64,000 nt of DNA from Nocardia goodfellowii (GCF_017875645.1 NZ_JAGGMR010000001.1:7316001-7380000), one strand, 5' to 3'. Counted from the stretch's first letter, positions 19,839 to 29,431 are shown. The notes: generated by a model from the sequence alone, not told the origin. Numbers and translations: made by a program.

Positions 19839-20789
19839 ATGGAATTCCGGCATCTCGTTTCGTTCCTGGCGCTCGCCGAAGAGTTGCATTTCGGCCGGGC
19901 GGCGCAACGATTGCACCTGAGCCAGCCGAGTCTGAGCGCGCAGCTGCGCAAGCTGGAAGCCACGCTCGATGTGCTGCTGGTAGAACGCAATTCGCACGAG
20001 GTGCGGCTGACGCCGGCCGGGCGGGAATTCGAACTGCAAGCCCGGCAGATCGTCGCTCAGCTGGAGCGCGCGGCGCTGGCGGCGAAGGCCACCGCCGAAG
20101 GCCGGGCCGGCACGCTGAGCGTCGGTTACAACCTGCCGGCGAGCCGGCATGTGCTGCCGGGCGCGTTGGCGCGGATGACCGATCGGCACCCGGACATCGC
20201 GGTCTCGCTGTGGGAGAAGCGCACCGGACCGCAGCTGGCGGCGCTGGCGGCGGGCTCGCTCGATATCGCGCTGGTATACGGGCATCCCAGCACCTCCGAG
20301 TTCCGGTACCGGCGGCTGCTGCATCGTGTGCCGCTGGTAGCGGTGGTGGGGCGGCGGCATCGCTGGGCGGATCGGCCCAGTGTGCCGTTCGCTGAGTTGC
20401 AGGGGCAGGAGTGTGTGCTGTTCGCCCGCGAGCAGTGTCCGGCGATGTACGACTCCATTTTCCGCGCCGCGGCGTTGAATCGGATCTCGCTGACGGTTGC
20501 TCGCCATGCCGACGATCCCGGCGCGACCGCGCATATGGTGTCGGTGCGCCCGCTGGTCGGGTTCGCCTCCGTGACGCGCGCGATGTCGATGGGGCTGGGC
20601 GCGCCCGGTGCCGGCCCGGTCGCGGTGAAGCTGTCGAATCCGGTGCCCACGCTGGACCTGTACGCGGTGTGGCGGGCCGAGGAGTCCAATCCCGCGACCG
20701 CGCTGTTCCTGGACTGTATGGAATCACTTCAGCCCCGAACGGACGAAGGCGTTGACGATGTGGCGTTGCAACACCAGATAGAGCAGTAA
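19839..20789 (+). CDS. LysR-family transcription regulator
   Basis: 316 residues. The N-terminal winged helix is EFRHLVSFLALAEELHFGRA, HLSQPSLSAQLRKLE and LLVERNSHEVRLTPAG. The effector domain follows from about residue 90 (GTLSVGYNLPASRHVLPG). The ATG has GGAGG four bases before the GCATGG. It ends 66 bp inside the convergent ugpE-like gene, so the last 20 or so residues, which look less like the family, are read from sequence antisense to the permease. LysR regulators normally act on a divergent neighbour; here the upstream neighbour is gnd on the same strand, so the target is unclear. Confidence 0.88.
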   Translation: MEFRHLVSFLALAEELHFGRAAQRLHLSQPSLSAQLRKLEATLDVLLVERNSHEVRLTPAGREFELQARQIVAQLERAALAAKATAEGRAGTLSVGYNLPASRHVLPGALARMTDRHPDIAVSLWEKRTGPQLAALAAGSLDIALVYGHPSTSEFRYRRLLHRVPLVAVVGRRHRWADRPSVPFAELQGQECVLFAREQCPAMYDSIFRAAALNRISLTVARHADDPGATAHMVSVRPLVGFASVTRAMSMGLGAPGAGPVAVKLSNPVPTLDLYAVWRAEESNPATALFLDCMESLQPRTDEGVDDVALQHQIEQ

Positions 20790-21536
20790 CACCGGCAGGC
20801 AGGCCAGGCCGGCCAGCGCCATCAACGGCCCCCATTGGTCGCCCTCGGTCCCCATGAAACTGCGCAGGCCCAATTGCAGGACGCTGTTGGATTGCCGCAA
20901 AACCACCGCGGGCCAGAAGTATTCGTTCCAGGCATTGATGAACAGCAGAATGCCGAGTGCCGCGAGCGCGGGTCGCAGGTTCGGCACCACCACGGTCCAC
21001 AGGATCGACCACGAGGAACGCCCGTCGATCTTGGCCGCGGCGATCAGTTCCTTGGGAAAAGCCGACATGTGCTGGCGCAGCAGCAGCACGGCCAGGGCGG
21101 AGCAGAGCGTCGGAAGTACCACGCCGATCAGGGAATTGATCAGGCCCAGTCGAGTGAGCAGGATGTAGTTGGGCAGCATGGTCACCTGGAACGGGACCAG
21201 CCAGGTGCCGACGAAAGCCAGATACAGCACTCGCCGCAGCGGGAAGGTGTACATGGCGAACGCGTAGGACGCCAGCAGCGCGATGAGAAGTTGCCCGGCG
21301 GCCGAGAGCACCGCTACGAAGAAGGTGTTCGCGATCAGCCCGGTGATGTCCACCTTGTGCGCCGCGTCGGCATAGTTGGCGACCGACAGCGGCCACGGGA
21401 TCGGCGCGAGCGAGGTGACATCCTCGGGGCGGCGCAGCGCGGTCGCGAACAGCCAATAGATCGGAAAGGCGCAGAGCAGCGCGGTGGCCGCGAGCAGCAG
21501 ATGTCCACCGATGACACGGATCCGGTCAATCATCAT
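20724..21536 (-). CDS. ugpE: Carbohydrate ABC transporter permease, UgpE type
   Basis: 270 residues, about six membrane helices starting with VIGGHLLLAATALLCAFPIY. The cytoplasmic EAA loop that docks the ATPase is AAKIDGRSSWSILWTVVVP. It belongs to the MalG/UgpE branch of binding-protein-dependent importers. The ATG overlaps the end of the partner permease by 11 bp. Last gene of an operon in order ugpC, binding protein, phosphoesterase, ugpA, ugpE. Confidence 0.88.
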   Translation of the reverse strand: MMIDRIRVIGGHLLLAATALLCAFPIYWLFATALRRPEDVTSLAPIPWPLSVANYADAAHKVDITGLIANTFFVAVLSAAGQLLIALLASYAFAMYTFPLRRVLYLAFVGTWLVPFQVTMLPNYILLTRLGLINSLIGVVLPTLCSALAVLLLRQHMSAFPKELIAAAKIDGRSSWSILWTVVVPNLRPALAALGILLFINAWNEYFWPAVVLRQSNSVLQLGLRSFMGTEGDQWGPLMALAGLACLPVLLLYLVLQRHIVNAFVRSGLK

Positions 21537-22473
21537 GGAAGGCGACCTTTTCCGAGATCCAGACCAGAATTCCGGCGATCACTCCGAAACCGAGGAACAG
21601 CAGCACCCCCGCCGCCGCACTGAGCCCCGCGTCGAAGCTGTGGAAGGCGTAATCCCAGAGCAGGTAGTAGACATTGGTGGTGGCCTGCGCCGGGCCGCCC
21701 TGGGTCATCGAGTCGATCAGCGGGAAAGTGACCGTGGGGCTGAGCAATACGGTGGTCAGCACCAGGAACATCAGCGTCGGCCGGAGTAAGGGCAGCGTGA
21801 TCCAGCGGCGGATCTGCGCCGAGTCGGCGCCGTCGACCCGCGCCGCCTCCTCGTAATCCGTGCTGATACCGGCCAATCCGGCCCACACCACCAGCACCGC
21901 GAAACCCAGCAGCTGCCAGCCGGTGATCCCGATGATCACGCCGTGCGCGGTGGCCGCGTCGAAGACCCAGTTGCGGTGCGTGCCGAGAACTCGGTCGACG
22001 AACCCGCTGCCCGGGTGCAGCAGCCAGCGCCACACGGCCGCCGCCGCGACCGGAGCCACCAGGAAAGGCGCGAAAATGAGTGCGTGATAGACGGTTCGGG
22101 CACGGCCGTGCACGCGGCGGCTCGCCAGCGCGATGAGCACTGGCAGCAGTACCGTGAACGGCAGCAGACCTGCGATCAGCACCGCGGTCCGGCCCAGCGA
22201 CGCGCGGAAAGCCGGGAGTTCGAGCAGCCGTTCGTAATTCGCGGTTCCCACCGGGACCATAGGTGCGCTCGGAAGCAGGTTCCACGAGTAGGTCGACAGT
22301 TGAAATGCCTGGGCCAGTGGTTGATACGTCCACACGACGAGCAGAAACACAGCGGGCGACAGATACAGATACGGTACGCAGGCACCTATCCGGCGCGACC
22401 AGGACCGGCGCGCGGGTGCCGCGGCCGGCGCGCTGCCCGGCACCGCTTCCGGCCGCTCAGCGACGACGAACAT
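21526..22473 (-). CDS. ugpA: Carbohydrate ABC transporter permease, UgpA type
   Basis: 315 residues. The cytoplasmic N terminus is Pro/Ala-rich and is followed by the first helix PYLYLSPAVFLLVVWTYQP. The EAA loop is EEAARVDGADSAQIRRWITL. It is the MalF/UgpA-type partner of the following permease. The ATG at 22473 lies 51 bp after the phosphoesterase stop. With its partner it forms the membrane channel for a sugar or polar organophosphate ligand. Confidence 0.88.
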   Translation of the reverse strand: MFVVAERPEAVPGSAPAAAPARRSWSRRIGACVPYLYLSPAVFLLVVWTYQPLAQAFQLSTYSWNLLPSAPMVPVGTANYERLLELPAFRASLGRTAVLIAGLLPFTVLLPVLIALASRRVHGRARTVYHALIFAPFLVAPVAAAAVWRWLLHPGSGFVDRVLGTHRNWVFDAATAHGVIIGITGWQLLGFAVLVVWAGLAGISTDYEEAARVDGADSAQIRRWITLPLLRPTLMFLVLTTVLLSPTVTFPLIDSMTQGGPAQATTNVYYLLWDYAFHSFDAGLSAAAGVLLFLGFGVIAGILVWISEKVAFHDD

Positions 22474-22524
22474 CGAACGGCCTCCGCACTACGAGCGCCG
22501 CGTTCCCCGCGCGGAACCGCCGGC

Positions 22525-23391
22525 TCACCGCGCCTCGGCTCGGTCGATGGCGCGCAGATGGGCCAGCATCTCGTTCTCGTCTCGCTCATAGACCTCCGGC
22601 GCGGGCGTGGCCTCCACCGCGCTCACCACGAAATCCAGGCCGAGCACATCGATTCGGCTGTAACCGAATCCGCGCAGCGCGCGCATCCGGCCGGGCGGCG
22701 GCATGGCGTCGAAACGGTAGGCCAGCGCCGGACCGACCCACACCGGAATCCCGGCCAGCGCCCCGGCCGCGGTCATGTGGTTGTGCCCGCACAGGATCAG
22801 CCGCACGTCGGTATTCGCCACCACCGCCGCGAGGCGGACTGCCTGGTCGAGATTCAACAGTTCGGCGGCCGCCATCCCGGACGGCAACGGCGGATGATGC
22901 AGGACGAGCAGGGTGCCACGCGGTGCGGGGCGGCGCAGCTTCCGGCCCAACCAGGTCAGCTGGCTGTCCTCGAGTGCGCCCCCGTGCCGGCCGGGCGTGG
23001 TGCTGTCCAGCGCGATGATCCGCAGGCCCGCGACCTCGACGGCCTGGTCGTGCGGCTCGAGCACCGATCCCGGCGCGTGGCCGAGGAGTTCGACGCCGAA
23101 GCTGACGCGTTCGTCGTGGTTTCCCATGACGTAGACCACCCGCGCTCCGAGTTCGGCCGCTACCGGCTCGACCGCCGCACGCAGGCGGCGGTACCCCTCC
23201 GGCGCACCGTTGTCGGTGAGATCACCGGAAAGGACCAGGGCGTCGACCGGGCCGGAAGCCCGCAATCGATCCAGCACGAGGGTGAGATTGGCGTAGGTGT
23301 CGACCGTGTCGTAGAGCAGTTCACCGGCGGGCCGGATATGGGTGTCGGTGAGCTGCACGATCCGCAGATCTCGCAGGTGCGCGAACATCAT
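22525..23391 (-). CDS. Metallophosphoesterase, class III / GpdQ-like
   Basis: 288 residues, calcineurin-like two-metal phosphoesterase. The metal ligands are all visible: Asp and His in LTDTHI, GDLTDN, GNHDER, LLVLHHPP and CGHNH. The ATG overlaps the binding-protein stop as ATGA. Relatives hydrolyse cyclic nucleotides or glycerophosphodiesters. Placement inside a Ugp-type importer operon, between the binding protein and the permeases, favours a diester imported by that system as substrate; this is inference. It has no signal peptide, so it acts in the cytoplasm after uptake. Confidence 0.85.
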   Translation of the reverse strand: MMFAHLRDLRIVQLTDTHIRPAGELLYDTVDTYANLTLVLDRLRASGPVDALVLSGDLTDNGAPEGYRRLRAAVEPVAAELGARVVYVMGNHDERVSFGVELLGHAPGSVLEPHDQAVEVAGLRIIALDSTTPGRHGGALEDSQLTWLGRKLRRPAPRGTLLVLHHPPLPSGMAAAELLNLDQAVRLAAVVANTDVRLILCGHNHMTAAGALAGIPVWVGPALAYRFDAMPPPGRMRALRGFGYSRIDVLGLDFVVSAVEATPAPEVYERDENEMLAHLRAIDRAEAR

Positions 23392-24755
23392 GTGGCCGGA
23401 AGGAGTTTCGCGCCCTCGGCGCGAGCGGCGGACAGTGTGGACTGCGGATCCCGGCCCTGGAACACGATGGCCTCGACCGCCTCCATCATGCCGTCCCGGA
23501 TCTGCAGATAGTTGTTGCCCGGCAGGGCCACCCACGGCTCCATCGCGTCCAGCTGGGAAACATTGGGCGCGAGCAATGGATTCGCCGCCGCCCACGCGCC
23601 GAGCGAACCCGGCTCGTTCAGCAATCCGGTCCGCAGCGGCAGGTAGCCGATGTTCTGCGCGATCTTCATATAGGACTCCTCGCTGGTCAGGAACTTGATC
23701 AATTCCCAGGCGGCGCGCTGCCGGGCCGGGTCCGCGGACAGGATGTGCAGGCCGGCGCCGGAATTGGTGGGGATGGCGGGTTTGTCACCGAATCGCGGCA
23801 TGACAGTCGAGCGCAGGTCCCACTTGTCCTTGGCACCGACGACGAAAGTGCCTTGCACAGCGCTGGTTTCGAGAATCATGCCGATCTCGCCGCGGGCGAA
23901 CGACTCGTAGCCCTGCTTCTGCGCGAGTTCGGGCATCCGGCCGCTGTCGACGAGATCCTGGGCCATGCGCGTGACCTCCACGACGGGCGCCTCGGCATAG
24001 GTGAGCGTGCGGCGGTCCTCCGCCAGCACCCGCCCGCCGTTCGAGCGCACCAATGACTGGAAGCACCAGTCCTTCGCGGCCTTGGTCAGGCAGTCGAGAT
24101 AGACGCCGCCCTTGCCGGTCTTGCTGGTGATGGCCTGGGCCGCGTCGGCGACCTGCTGCCAGGTGACCGGTGGCCGGTTCGGATCCAGACCGGCCGCGGT
24201 GAACAAGCTCGCGTTGTAATACAGCACCGGCGTGGAGAAGACGAACGGGACGCCGTAGGTGTGGCCCGCCCAGTCGTCGAGCGTGCGGGCACGCGGATGA
24301 TAGGGCAGGCGACCGTCGAAGTTGCGCTGCACCGCGTCCGCACCGAACAGGACGTCCAACGGCTTCGCCCGCAATTGGTTGATCGTGAAATCCAGGTCGC
24401 TGAAGCCTAATTGGGCGACATCGGGGGGACTGCCCGCGATCATCTGGTTCTGAATGCTGGAGATGGTGTCGGTGGCCGGGTTCGGGCTGTTGCCCTGTGG
24501 CTTCTGCGCGGTGACCTTGATCTGCGGGTACTTCTTGCCGAACTCGGCGATCAAGGCATTGAAGGTATCGGTCCACGCACCGGCCAGGCCGTAGTTGTAG
24601 GACTCGAACACGATCGAAACCTGCTGTCCCGGCGCCAATTCCGGGACCTGGGCGGTAGATCCCGGGTCTGTGGCGGTGGTGCCGCCGAGCCCGCAGCCGC
24701 TCACGGCGACGACGGCGGCGAACACCAGGCAAAGGAAGGGGGTAACGCGTTTCAC
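23388..24755 (-). CDS. ABC transporter substrate-binding lipoprotein, UgpB type
   Basis: 455 residues. The signal peptide VKRVTPFLCLVFAAVVAVSG ends at the lipobox Cys21. The mature protein is the family-1 solute-binding type: VSIVFESYNYGLAGAWTDTF, MIAGSPPDVAQLGFSDLDF and YGVPFVFSTPVLYYNASLF. The GTG at 24755 has AGGAG 6 bases upstream, and upstream sequence codes nothing. It delivers the ligand to UgpA/UgpE. The ligand could be glycerol 3-phosphate, a glycerophosphodiester or an oligosaccharide; the phosphoesterase neighbour favours a phosphodiester. Confidence 0.87.
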   Translation of the reverse strand: MKRVTPFLCLVFAAVVAVSGCGLGGTTATDPGSTAQVPELAPGQQVSIVFESYNYGLAGAWTDTFNALIAEFGKKYPQIKVTAQKPQGNSPNPATDTISSIQNQMIAGSPPDVAQLGFSDLDFTINQLRAKPLDVLFGADAVQRNFDGRLPYHPRARTLDDWAGHTYGVPFVFSTPVLYYNASLFTAAGLDPNRPPVTWQQVADAAQAITSKTGKGGVYLDCLTKAAKDWCFQSLVRSNGGRVLAEDRRTLTYAEAPVVEVTRMAQDLVDSGRMPELAQKQGYESFARGEIGMILETSAVQGTFVVGAKDKWDLRSTVMPRFGDKPAIPTNSGAGLHILSADPARQRAAWELIKFLTSEESYMKIAQNIGYLPLRTGLLNEPGSLGAWAAANPLLAPNVSQLDAMEPWVALPGNNYLQIRDGMMEAVEAIVFQGRDPQSTLSAARAEGAKLLPAT

Positions 24756-24786
24756 GGAATCTCCTGATCGGGTCGTGCAGCACGGT

Positions 24787-25914
24787 TCAAGCGACGGGCA
24801 CGGCCGCCACAGCCGCCATCGGCGAAATCGCCTGCGGCTCTTGCCAGGACAGGCGCAGGCCGGACTCGGGATGAAAGAGATGGATGTGCGCGGGGTCGAC
24901 CCGGAAGCCGACGTCGTCACCGGCGCGCACGCCCGCCGGTCGAGACATGCGAGCGCACAGCGTGAGTTTTCCGGCCTCGATGTGGACCAGTTCCTCGCTG
25001 CCGAGGTTCTCGACCATGGCCACACGCCCGCGCACCGCGGCATCGGCGTGCTCGAGGCGGAGCTGTTCGGGGCGGATTCCGGCGAGGACGGCGGTGTCGT
25101 CGCCGGAATCCGCCGTGATGCCCAGCGCGGCGTCGATGCCGTCGGACAACACCCGCAACCCGCCGTCCCGCCGGGAGACGACGGCGGGAAACAGGTTCAT
25201 GGGCGGTGAGCCGAGAAACCCCGCGACGAACGCCGTGCGCGGCCGGTCGTAGAGCTCCTCGGGGGTGCCGACCTGTTCGAGACGACCCGCGTCGAGCAGC
25301 GCGATGCGGCTGGCCATGGTCATGGCCTCCACTTGATCGTGGGTCACATACAGGAACGTCGCGCCGAGGCGGCGGTGCAGCGCGATGAGTTCGGCGCGGG
25401 TGGCACTGCGCAGCTTGGCGTCCAGGTTGGACAGCGGTTCGTCCATGAGGAAGGCGCCGGGATCACGAACCATGGCGCGCGCCAACGCGACTCGCTGCCG
25501 TTGGCCGCCGGACAGGGCACCGGGACGGCGGTCGAGCAACGCCGAGAGTTCCAGCGTCTTCGCCACCTCGGCGACCCGTTCGGCGATGTGGGCACGCGGG
25601 CGGCGGCGCGCCCGCAGCGGGAAACCGATGTTCTTCGCCACCGTCAGGTGCGGGTACAGCGCGTAGCTCTGGAACACCATGGCCAGGTCCCGCCGCTGCG
25701 GAGCGGAACCCGTGATGTCGATGCCGTCCAGCAGGATGCGGCCCGAGGACGGCTCCTCCAGGCCCGCGATCATGCGCAGCAGGGTGGATTTGCCGCAGCC
25801 GCTGGGGCCGAGCAGCACCATGAATTCGCCGTCGGCGATATCGAGACTCACCTCGCGAACGGCGTAGTCCGCGCCATAGGTTTTCGATATCGCGTCGATG
25901 TGTAGCCGGGCCAC
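24787..25914 (-). CDS. ugpC: ABC transporter ATP-binding protein, UgpC/SugC type
   Basis: 375 residues. Walker A is GPSGCGKST, the signature is LSGGQRQRVALARAM, Walker B is AFLMDEPLSNLD and the switch His is in YVTHDQ. A C-terminal regulatory/TOBE region follows (from about 240), as in MalK-type ATPases. The GTG at 25914 is chosen because GGAGGAG lies 6 bases upstream. It is the first gene of the importer operon, with its promoter in the 106 bp between it and livM. Confidence 0.9.
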   Translation of the reverse strand: MARLHIDAISKTYGADYAVREVSLDIADGEFMVLLGPSGCGKSTLLRMIAGLEEPSSGRILLDGIDITGSAPQRRDLAMVFQSYALYPHLTVAKNIGFPLRARRRPRAHIAERVAEVAKTLELSALLDRRPGALSGGQRQRVALARAMVRDPGAFLMDEPLSNLDAKLRSATRAELIALHRRLGATFLYVTHDQVEAMTMASRIALLDAGRLEQVGTPEELYDRPRTAFVAGFLGSPPMNLFPAVVSRRDGGLRVLSDGIDAALGITADSGDDTAVLAGIRPEQLRLEHADAAVRGRVAMVENLGSEELVHIEAGKLTLCARMSRPAGVRAGDDVGFRVDPAHIHLFHPESGLRLSWQEPQAISPMAAVAAVPVA

Positions 25915-26020
25915 CAGGGCTCCTCCGGTCGGGCTGAGCTCGTACACCGGAAGTCTGGAGCCGTGACCGCCCGGGGGTGCGGGCGATAGGCGATTTCGAT
26001 CGGGCGATCAGCGCGCCCGG

Positions 26021-27073
26021 CTAGACAGCGCTTCTTCCTCTCCTGAGCAGCAGTCGGCTCCACGTCGCTACGCGCCCGCCGAGACCGGCGAGGCCGCTGG
26101 GCGCGAGATACATGACCGCGATGATGAGCAGTCCGAAGACCGCGCCCGGTGCGGCTTGGTTGATGTCTTGGGCGAGGCTGGGGACGAACAGGACGAACAG
26201 GCCGCCGAACAGCGGACCCCACAGCGACCCGAGGCCGCCCACCACCAGACCCGCGAGCAGCGTGATGGACAGTCCGACCGCGAAGGAGTCCGGGGAGACG
26301 TAGGCGATCACCCAGGTGTAGACACAGCCGGCGACACCGGCGAGCATGGCGCTCCAGGCGAAGGCCAATGTCTTGTAGTAGGCCGGGCGCACGCCCATGA
26401 TCTCGGCGGCGGTCTCGTTGTCGCGAATCGCGTTGAGCGCCCGCCCGACTCGCGAGCGCTGTATTCCGGCGACCACCAGCACGCAGAGCACCGCGGTGGC
26501 CAGACAGAGGAAGTACAGCCACTGGTCCTCGGCGAGCCCGGTCCACAGCGGCGGGGCCGGCTTCTCGAGCGTGAGGCCCATCGAGCCGCCGGTGACCGAT
26601 TCGAAGCGTTTGAGCAGCGGCACCACGAAGATGGCGATGGCGAGGGTGACCAGCGCCAGATACAGGCCGCGTAGTCGCAGCGCGGGCACGCCGAGTGCCA
26701 GACCGAGCAGGAAGCAGACCGCCGCGGCGACCGGGAGGGTCGCCAGATGCGGTACGTCCCAGCGGTCCAGCAGGACCGCGGTGGTATAGGCCCCGACGGC
26801 GAGGAAGGCCCCGTGCCCGAGCGAGATCTGACCGGCCTGACCCACCAGCAGATTCAAGCCGAGCAGGGCGATCGTGTAGACCAGCGCCATGCTGAGCTGG
26901 AAGGTGTGGAACGGCATCAGCTGGAAGGGGGCATAGCAAGCGATCGCGAAGAGTACCGCGACGATGATTGCCCGCCGGTGCGTGGAAATTCGACCCAGCA
27001 GCGATGGTGACTGTGCCGCCGGCACTTCCGGTGTGTCCACTACGGCCGGTGCGGGGGTGTCCTTGATGCTCAT
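26021..27073 (-). CDS. livM: Branched-chain-type ABC permease LivM
   Basis: 350 residues, about ten membrane helices. Family motifs are LNLLVGQAGQISLGHGAFLA, RSRVGRALNAIRDNETAAEI and LAGVAGCVYTWVIAY. The ATG at 27073 overlaps the livH stop by 4 bp, a sign of coupled translation. It forms the import channel with LivH. Last gene of a livG-livF-livH-livM operon downstream of the acyl-CoA genes. Confidence 0.9.
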   Translation of the reverse strand: MSIKDTPAPAVVDTPEVPAAQSPSLLGRISTHRRAIIVAVLFAIACYAPFQLMPFHTFQLSMALVYTIALLGLNLLVGQAGQISLGHGAFLAVGAYTTAVLLDRWDVPHLATLPVAAAVCFLLGLALGVPALRLRGLYLALVTLAIAIFVVPLLKRFESVTGGSMGLTLEKPAPPLWTGLAEDQWLYFLCLATAVLCVLVVAGIQRSRVGRALNAIRDNETAAEIMGVRPAYYKTLAFAWSAMLAGVAGCVYTWVIAYVSPDSFAVGLSITLLAGLVVGGLGSLWGPLFGGLFVLFVPSLAQDINQAAPGAVFGLLIIAVMYLAPSGLAGLGGRVATWSRLLLRRGRSAV

Positions 27074-27951
27074 ACGCGTTCCACCGCCGCTTTCCCGAAG
27101 AGACCCTGCGGCCGCAACAGCAGCACGCCGAGGATGATCGCCAGTGGCACACCGATTTTGAGTTCCGTGCCGATGAAATCGACATACGCGCCGGTGAGGG
27201 TTTCGGCGACGCCGACGATCACGCCACCGGCCACCGCCCCACCGGGACTGTCGAATCCGCCGAGGGTCGCCGCGGCGAAGGCGTAGATCAGGACACCGCC
27301 CATCATGTTCGGCTCCAGGAACAACAGCGGCGCGGAGAGCACGCCCGAGACCGCGCCGACCAGCGCGGCCAGGCCCCAGCCGAGCGAGAGCACCACGCCC
27401 ACCCGGATGCCGACCAGCCGCGCCGAGGCCGGGTTGCACGCGACCGCGCGCATCGCCAGCCCGATCCGGGTGTACCGGAACATCAGGTAGAGCAGTCCCA
27501 TGACCACCGCGACCACGGCGATCACGCCGAGGCTGCCGTAACCGGCGCTCACCCCGCCGGCGCGTAAAGCGCCGTCCGGGAACGGGTTCGGGAAGGACTT
27601 GACCTGAAACGACCAGATCCACCCGGCCGCGGCGTTGATGAAGAAGAACAGGCCGACGGTGACGATGACCAGGGTCAGTTCCGCGCCGCCTTCCACCGGC
27701 CGGATGACCACGCGCTCGATCAGCATGCCGCCCGCGAAGGACACCGCGAGTGTCAACGGCAGCGCCAGCCAGAACGGCATCCCGCTCTCGATGCACTGCC
27801 AGGCCAGGAACGCGGAGAACATGGCGAGCTCACCCTGCGCGAAATTCACGATCCCGGTGAACCGGTAGATCAGTACCAGCGCCAGCGCGAGACCCGCGTA
27901 AATCGCTCCGGCACTGAGCCCTTCGATGAGTTGCTGTAGGAATCCGATCAC
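27070..27951 (-). CDS. livH: Branched-chain-type ABC permease LivH
   Basis: 293 residues, with family motifs LSAGAIYAGLALALVLIYR, GIVNFAQGELAMF and RYTRIGLAMRAVACNPASAR. Partner of LivM. The start is two bases after the livF stop. Such HAAT-family importers carry amino acids, urea or aromatic and aliphatic acids. Confidence 0.9.
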   Translation of the reverse strand: MIGFLQQLIEGLSAGAIYAGLALALVLIYRFTGIVNFAQGELAMFSAFLAWQCIESGMPFWLALPLTLAVSFAGGMLIERVVIRPVEGGAELTLVIVTVGLFFFINAAAGWIWSFQVKSFPNPFPDGALRAGGVSAGYGSLGVIAVVAVVMGLLYLMFRYTRIGLAMRAVACNPASARLVGIRVGVVLSLGWGLAALVGAVSGVLSAPLLFLEPNMMGGVLIYAFAAATLGGFDSPGGAVAGGVIVGVAETLTGAYVDFIGTELKIGVPLAIILGVLLLRPQGLFGKAAVERV

Positions 27952-27953
27952 GG

Positions 27954-28676
27954 CTACACCCGGTATCCGAGATAGGACTGGACGACCTTCTCGTCCTTGC
28001 GCACCTCGGCGGCCGTGCCGGACAACACGATCCGCCCGGTCTCCAGCACGTGGGCGTGACTGGATATGCCCAGCGCGAGATGCGCGTTCTGTTCGACGAC
28101 GAGCACGGTGATCCGCTCCTGTTCGTTGATGGTGGCGATGATGTGGAACAGCTCCTGGGTGACCAGTGGCGAAAGGCCCAGCGACGGTTCGTCGAGCAGC
28201 AGCAGTTGCGGGCTCAGCATCAGCGCGCGGCCGATCGCCAGCATCTGCTGCTGTCCACCGGACAGGCCGCCGGCGGCGTCGCGGCGCTTGTCCTTCAGCA
28301 CCGGGAAGAAGGTGAAGATGCGCGCCAGGTCGGCTTCCACGCCGAGGCGATCACGGCGCGGATACGCACCCAGGCGCAGGTTCTCCTCGACGGTCAGCGG
28401 CGCGAACGTGCCCCGGCCCTCGGGGACGTGGGCCACGCCGCGACGGGCGATGGTTTCGGGTTTGCGGCCCGCGATGTCGGCGCCGTCCAGGCGGACCGTG
28501 CCGGTGGTGCGCACCATGCCGGAGACGGCGCGCAACAGCGTGGTCTTTCCGGCGCCGTTGGGTCCGAGGATGGCGCAGATCTCACCGCGGTCCACCGAGA
28601 AGCTCAGACCCTGGAGCACGCGCGCTTCCCCGTAACCGGCGTGCAGGTCGGTGATGGTGAGAAATGGTTCGGTCAT
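27954..28676 (-). CDS. livF: ABC ATPase LivF
   Basis: 240 residues. Walker A GPNGAGKTT, signature LSGGQQQMLAIGRALM, Walker B LLLLDEPSLGLSP. The N terminus LTITDLHAGYGEARVLQGLS is typical. The ATG overlaps the livG stop by 4 bp. It powers LivHM uptake together with LivG. Confidence 0.92.
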   Translation of the reverse strand: MTEPFLTITDLHAGYGEARVLQGLSFSVDRGEICAILGPNGAGKTTLLRAVSGMVRTTGTVRLDGADIAGRKPETIARRGVAHVPEGRGTFAPLTVEENLRLGAYPRRDRLGVEADLARIFTFFPVLKDKRRDAAGGLSGGQQQMLAIGRALMLSPQLLLLDEPSLGLSPLVTQELFHIIATINEQERITVLVVEQNAHLALGISSHAHVLETGRIVLSGTAAEVRKDEKVVQSYLGYRV

Positions 28677-29431
28677 GCGGCGGTCCCCAGGTAGGCGGCG
28701 ATGACATCCGGATGTTGTTGCACCTGTTCGGGATTGCCCTCGGCGATGACGCGGCCGAAGTCCAGGCAGACCACCCGGTCACAGAGACCCATCACGAAGC
28801 CCATGTGGTGTTCGACGACGACCACGGTGAGGTCGAGATCGGCGCGCAGCGTGCGTACCAGGTCGGCGAATTCGTCGACCTCGCCGTGACTGAGCCCGTT
28901 GACCGGCTCGTCCAGCAGCAGCAGCTTCGGGTGGATCGCGAGTGCGCGCGCCAGCTCGATCCGCTTCAACGTGCCGAACGGGAGACCGGCGGCGGGATGG
29001 TCGGCGACCCGCGCCAAGTCGAGGCGCTCCAGCAGCTCGCCGGCTTCGGCGCGCAGCTTCTTCTCCTCCCGGCGCACCCGGGGCAGGTGCAGGCCGGAGG
29101 TGCCGAATCCGGCCCGGGCGCGATGGTGCGCGCCGACCAGGACGTTGTCCCGCACGGACATCCGGCTGAACAAGCCGAGATTCTGGAAGGTGCGCGCGAT
29201 GCCCAGACCGGCCAGCGTGTGCGGTTGCGCCGTCAGCAGATCGGTGCCCTCGTAGCTGATCGCGCCGCTGCCGGGGGTGTAGCGCCGGGTGAGGCAGTTG
29301 AACAAGCTGGTCTTGCCCGCCCCGTTCGGGCCGATCAGCCCCACCAGTTCCCCCGGTGCGACATGGAATCCGACGTCCATCAGGGCGGTGATGCCGCCGA
29401 AACGGAGCGTCAGCTGGGAAATTTCGAGCAT
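28673..29431 (-). CDS. livG: ABC ATPase LivG
   Basis: 252 residues. Walker A GPNGAGKTS, Walker B LLLLDEPVNGLSHGE and a C-terminal HHMGFVMGLCDRVVCLDFGR. The usual LSxGQ signature is replaced by LPFGTLKRIELARAL, a variant met in some LivG proteins. The ATG has GGAGG five bases upstream. First gene of the liv operon; no periplasmic binding protein gene lies in or beside the operon. Confidence 0.9.
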   Translation of the reverse strand: MLEISQLTLRFGGITALMDVGFHVAPGELVGLIGPNGAGKTSLFNCLTRRYTPGSGAISYEGTDLLTAQPHTLAGLGIARTFQNLGLFSRMSVRDNVLVGAHHRARAGFGTSGLHLPRVRREEKKLRAEAGELLERLDLARVADHPAAGLPFGTLKRIELARALAIHPKLLLLDEPVNGLSHGEVDEFADLVRTLRADLDLTVVVVEHHMGFVMGLCDRVVCLDFGRVIAEGNPEQVQQHPDVIAAYLGTAA

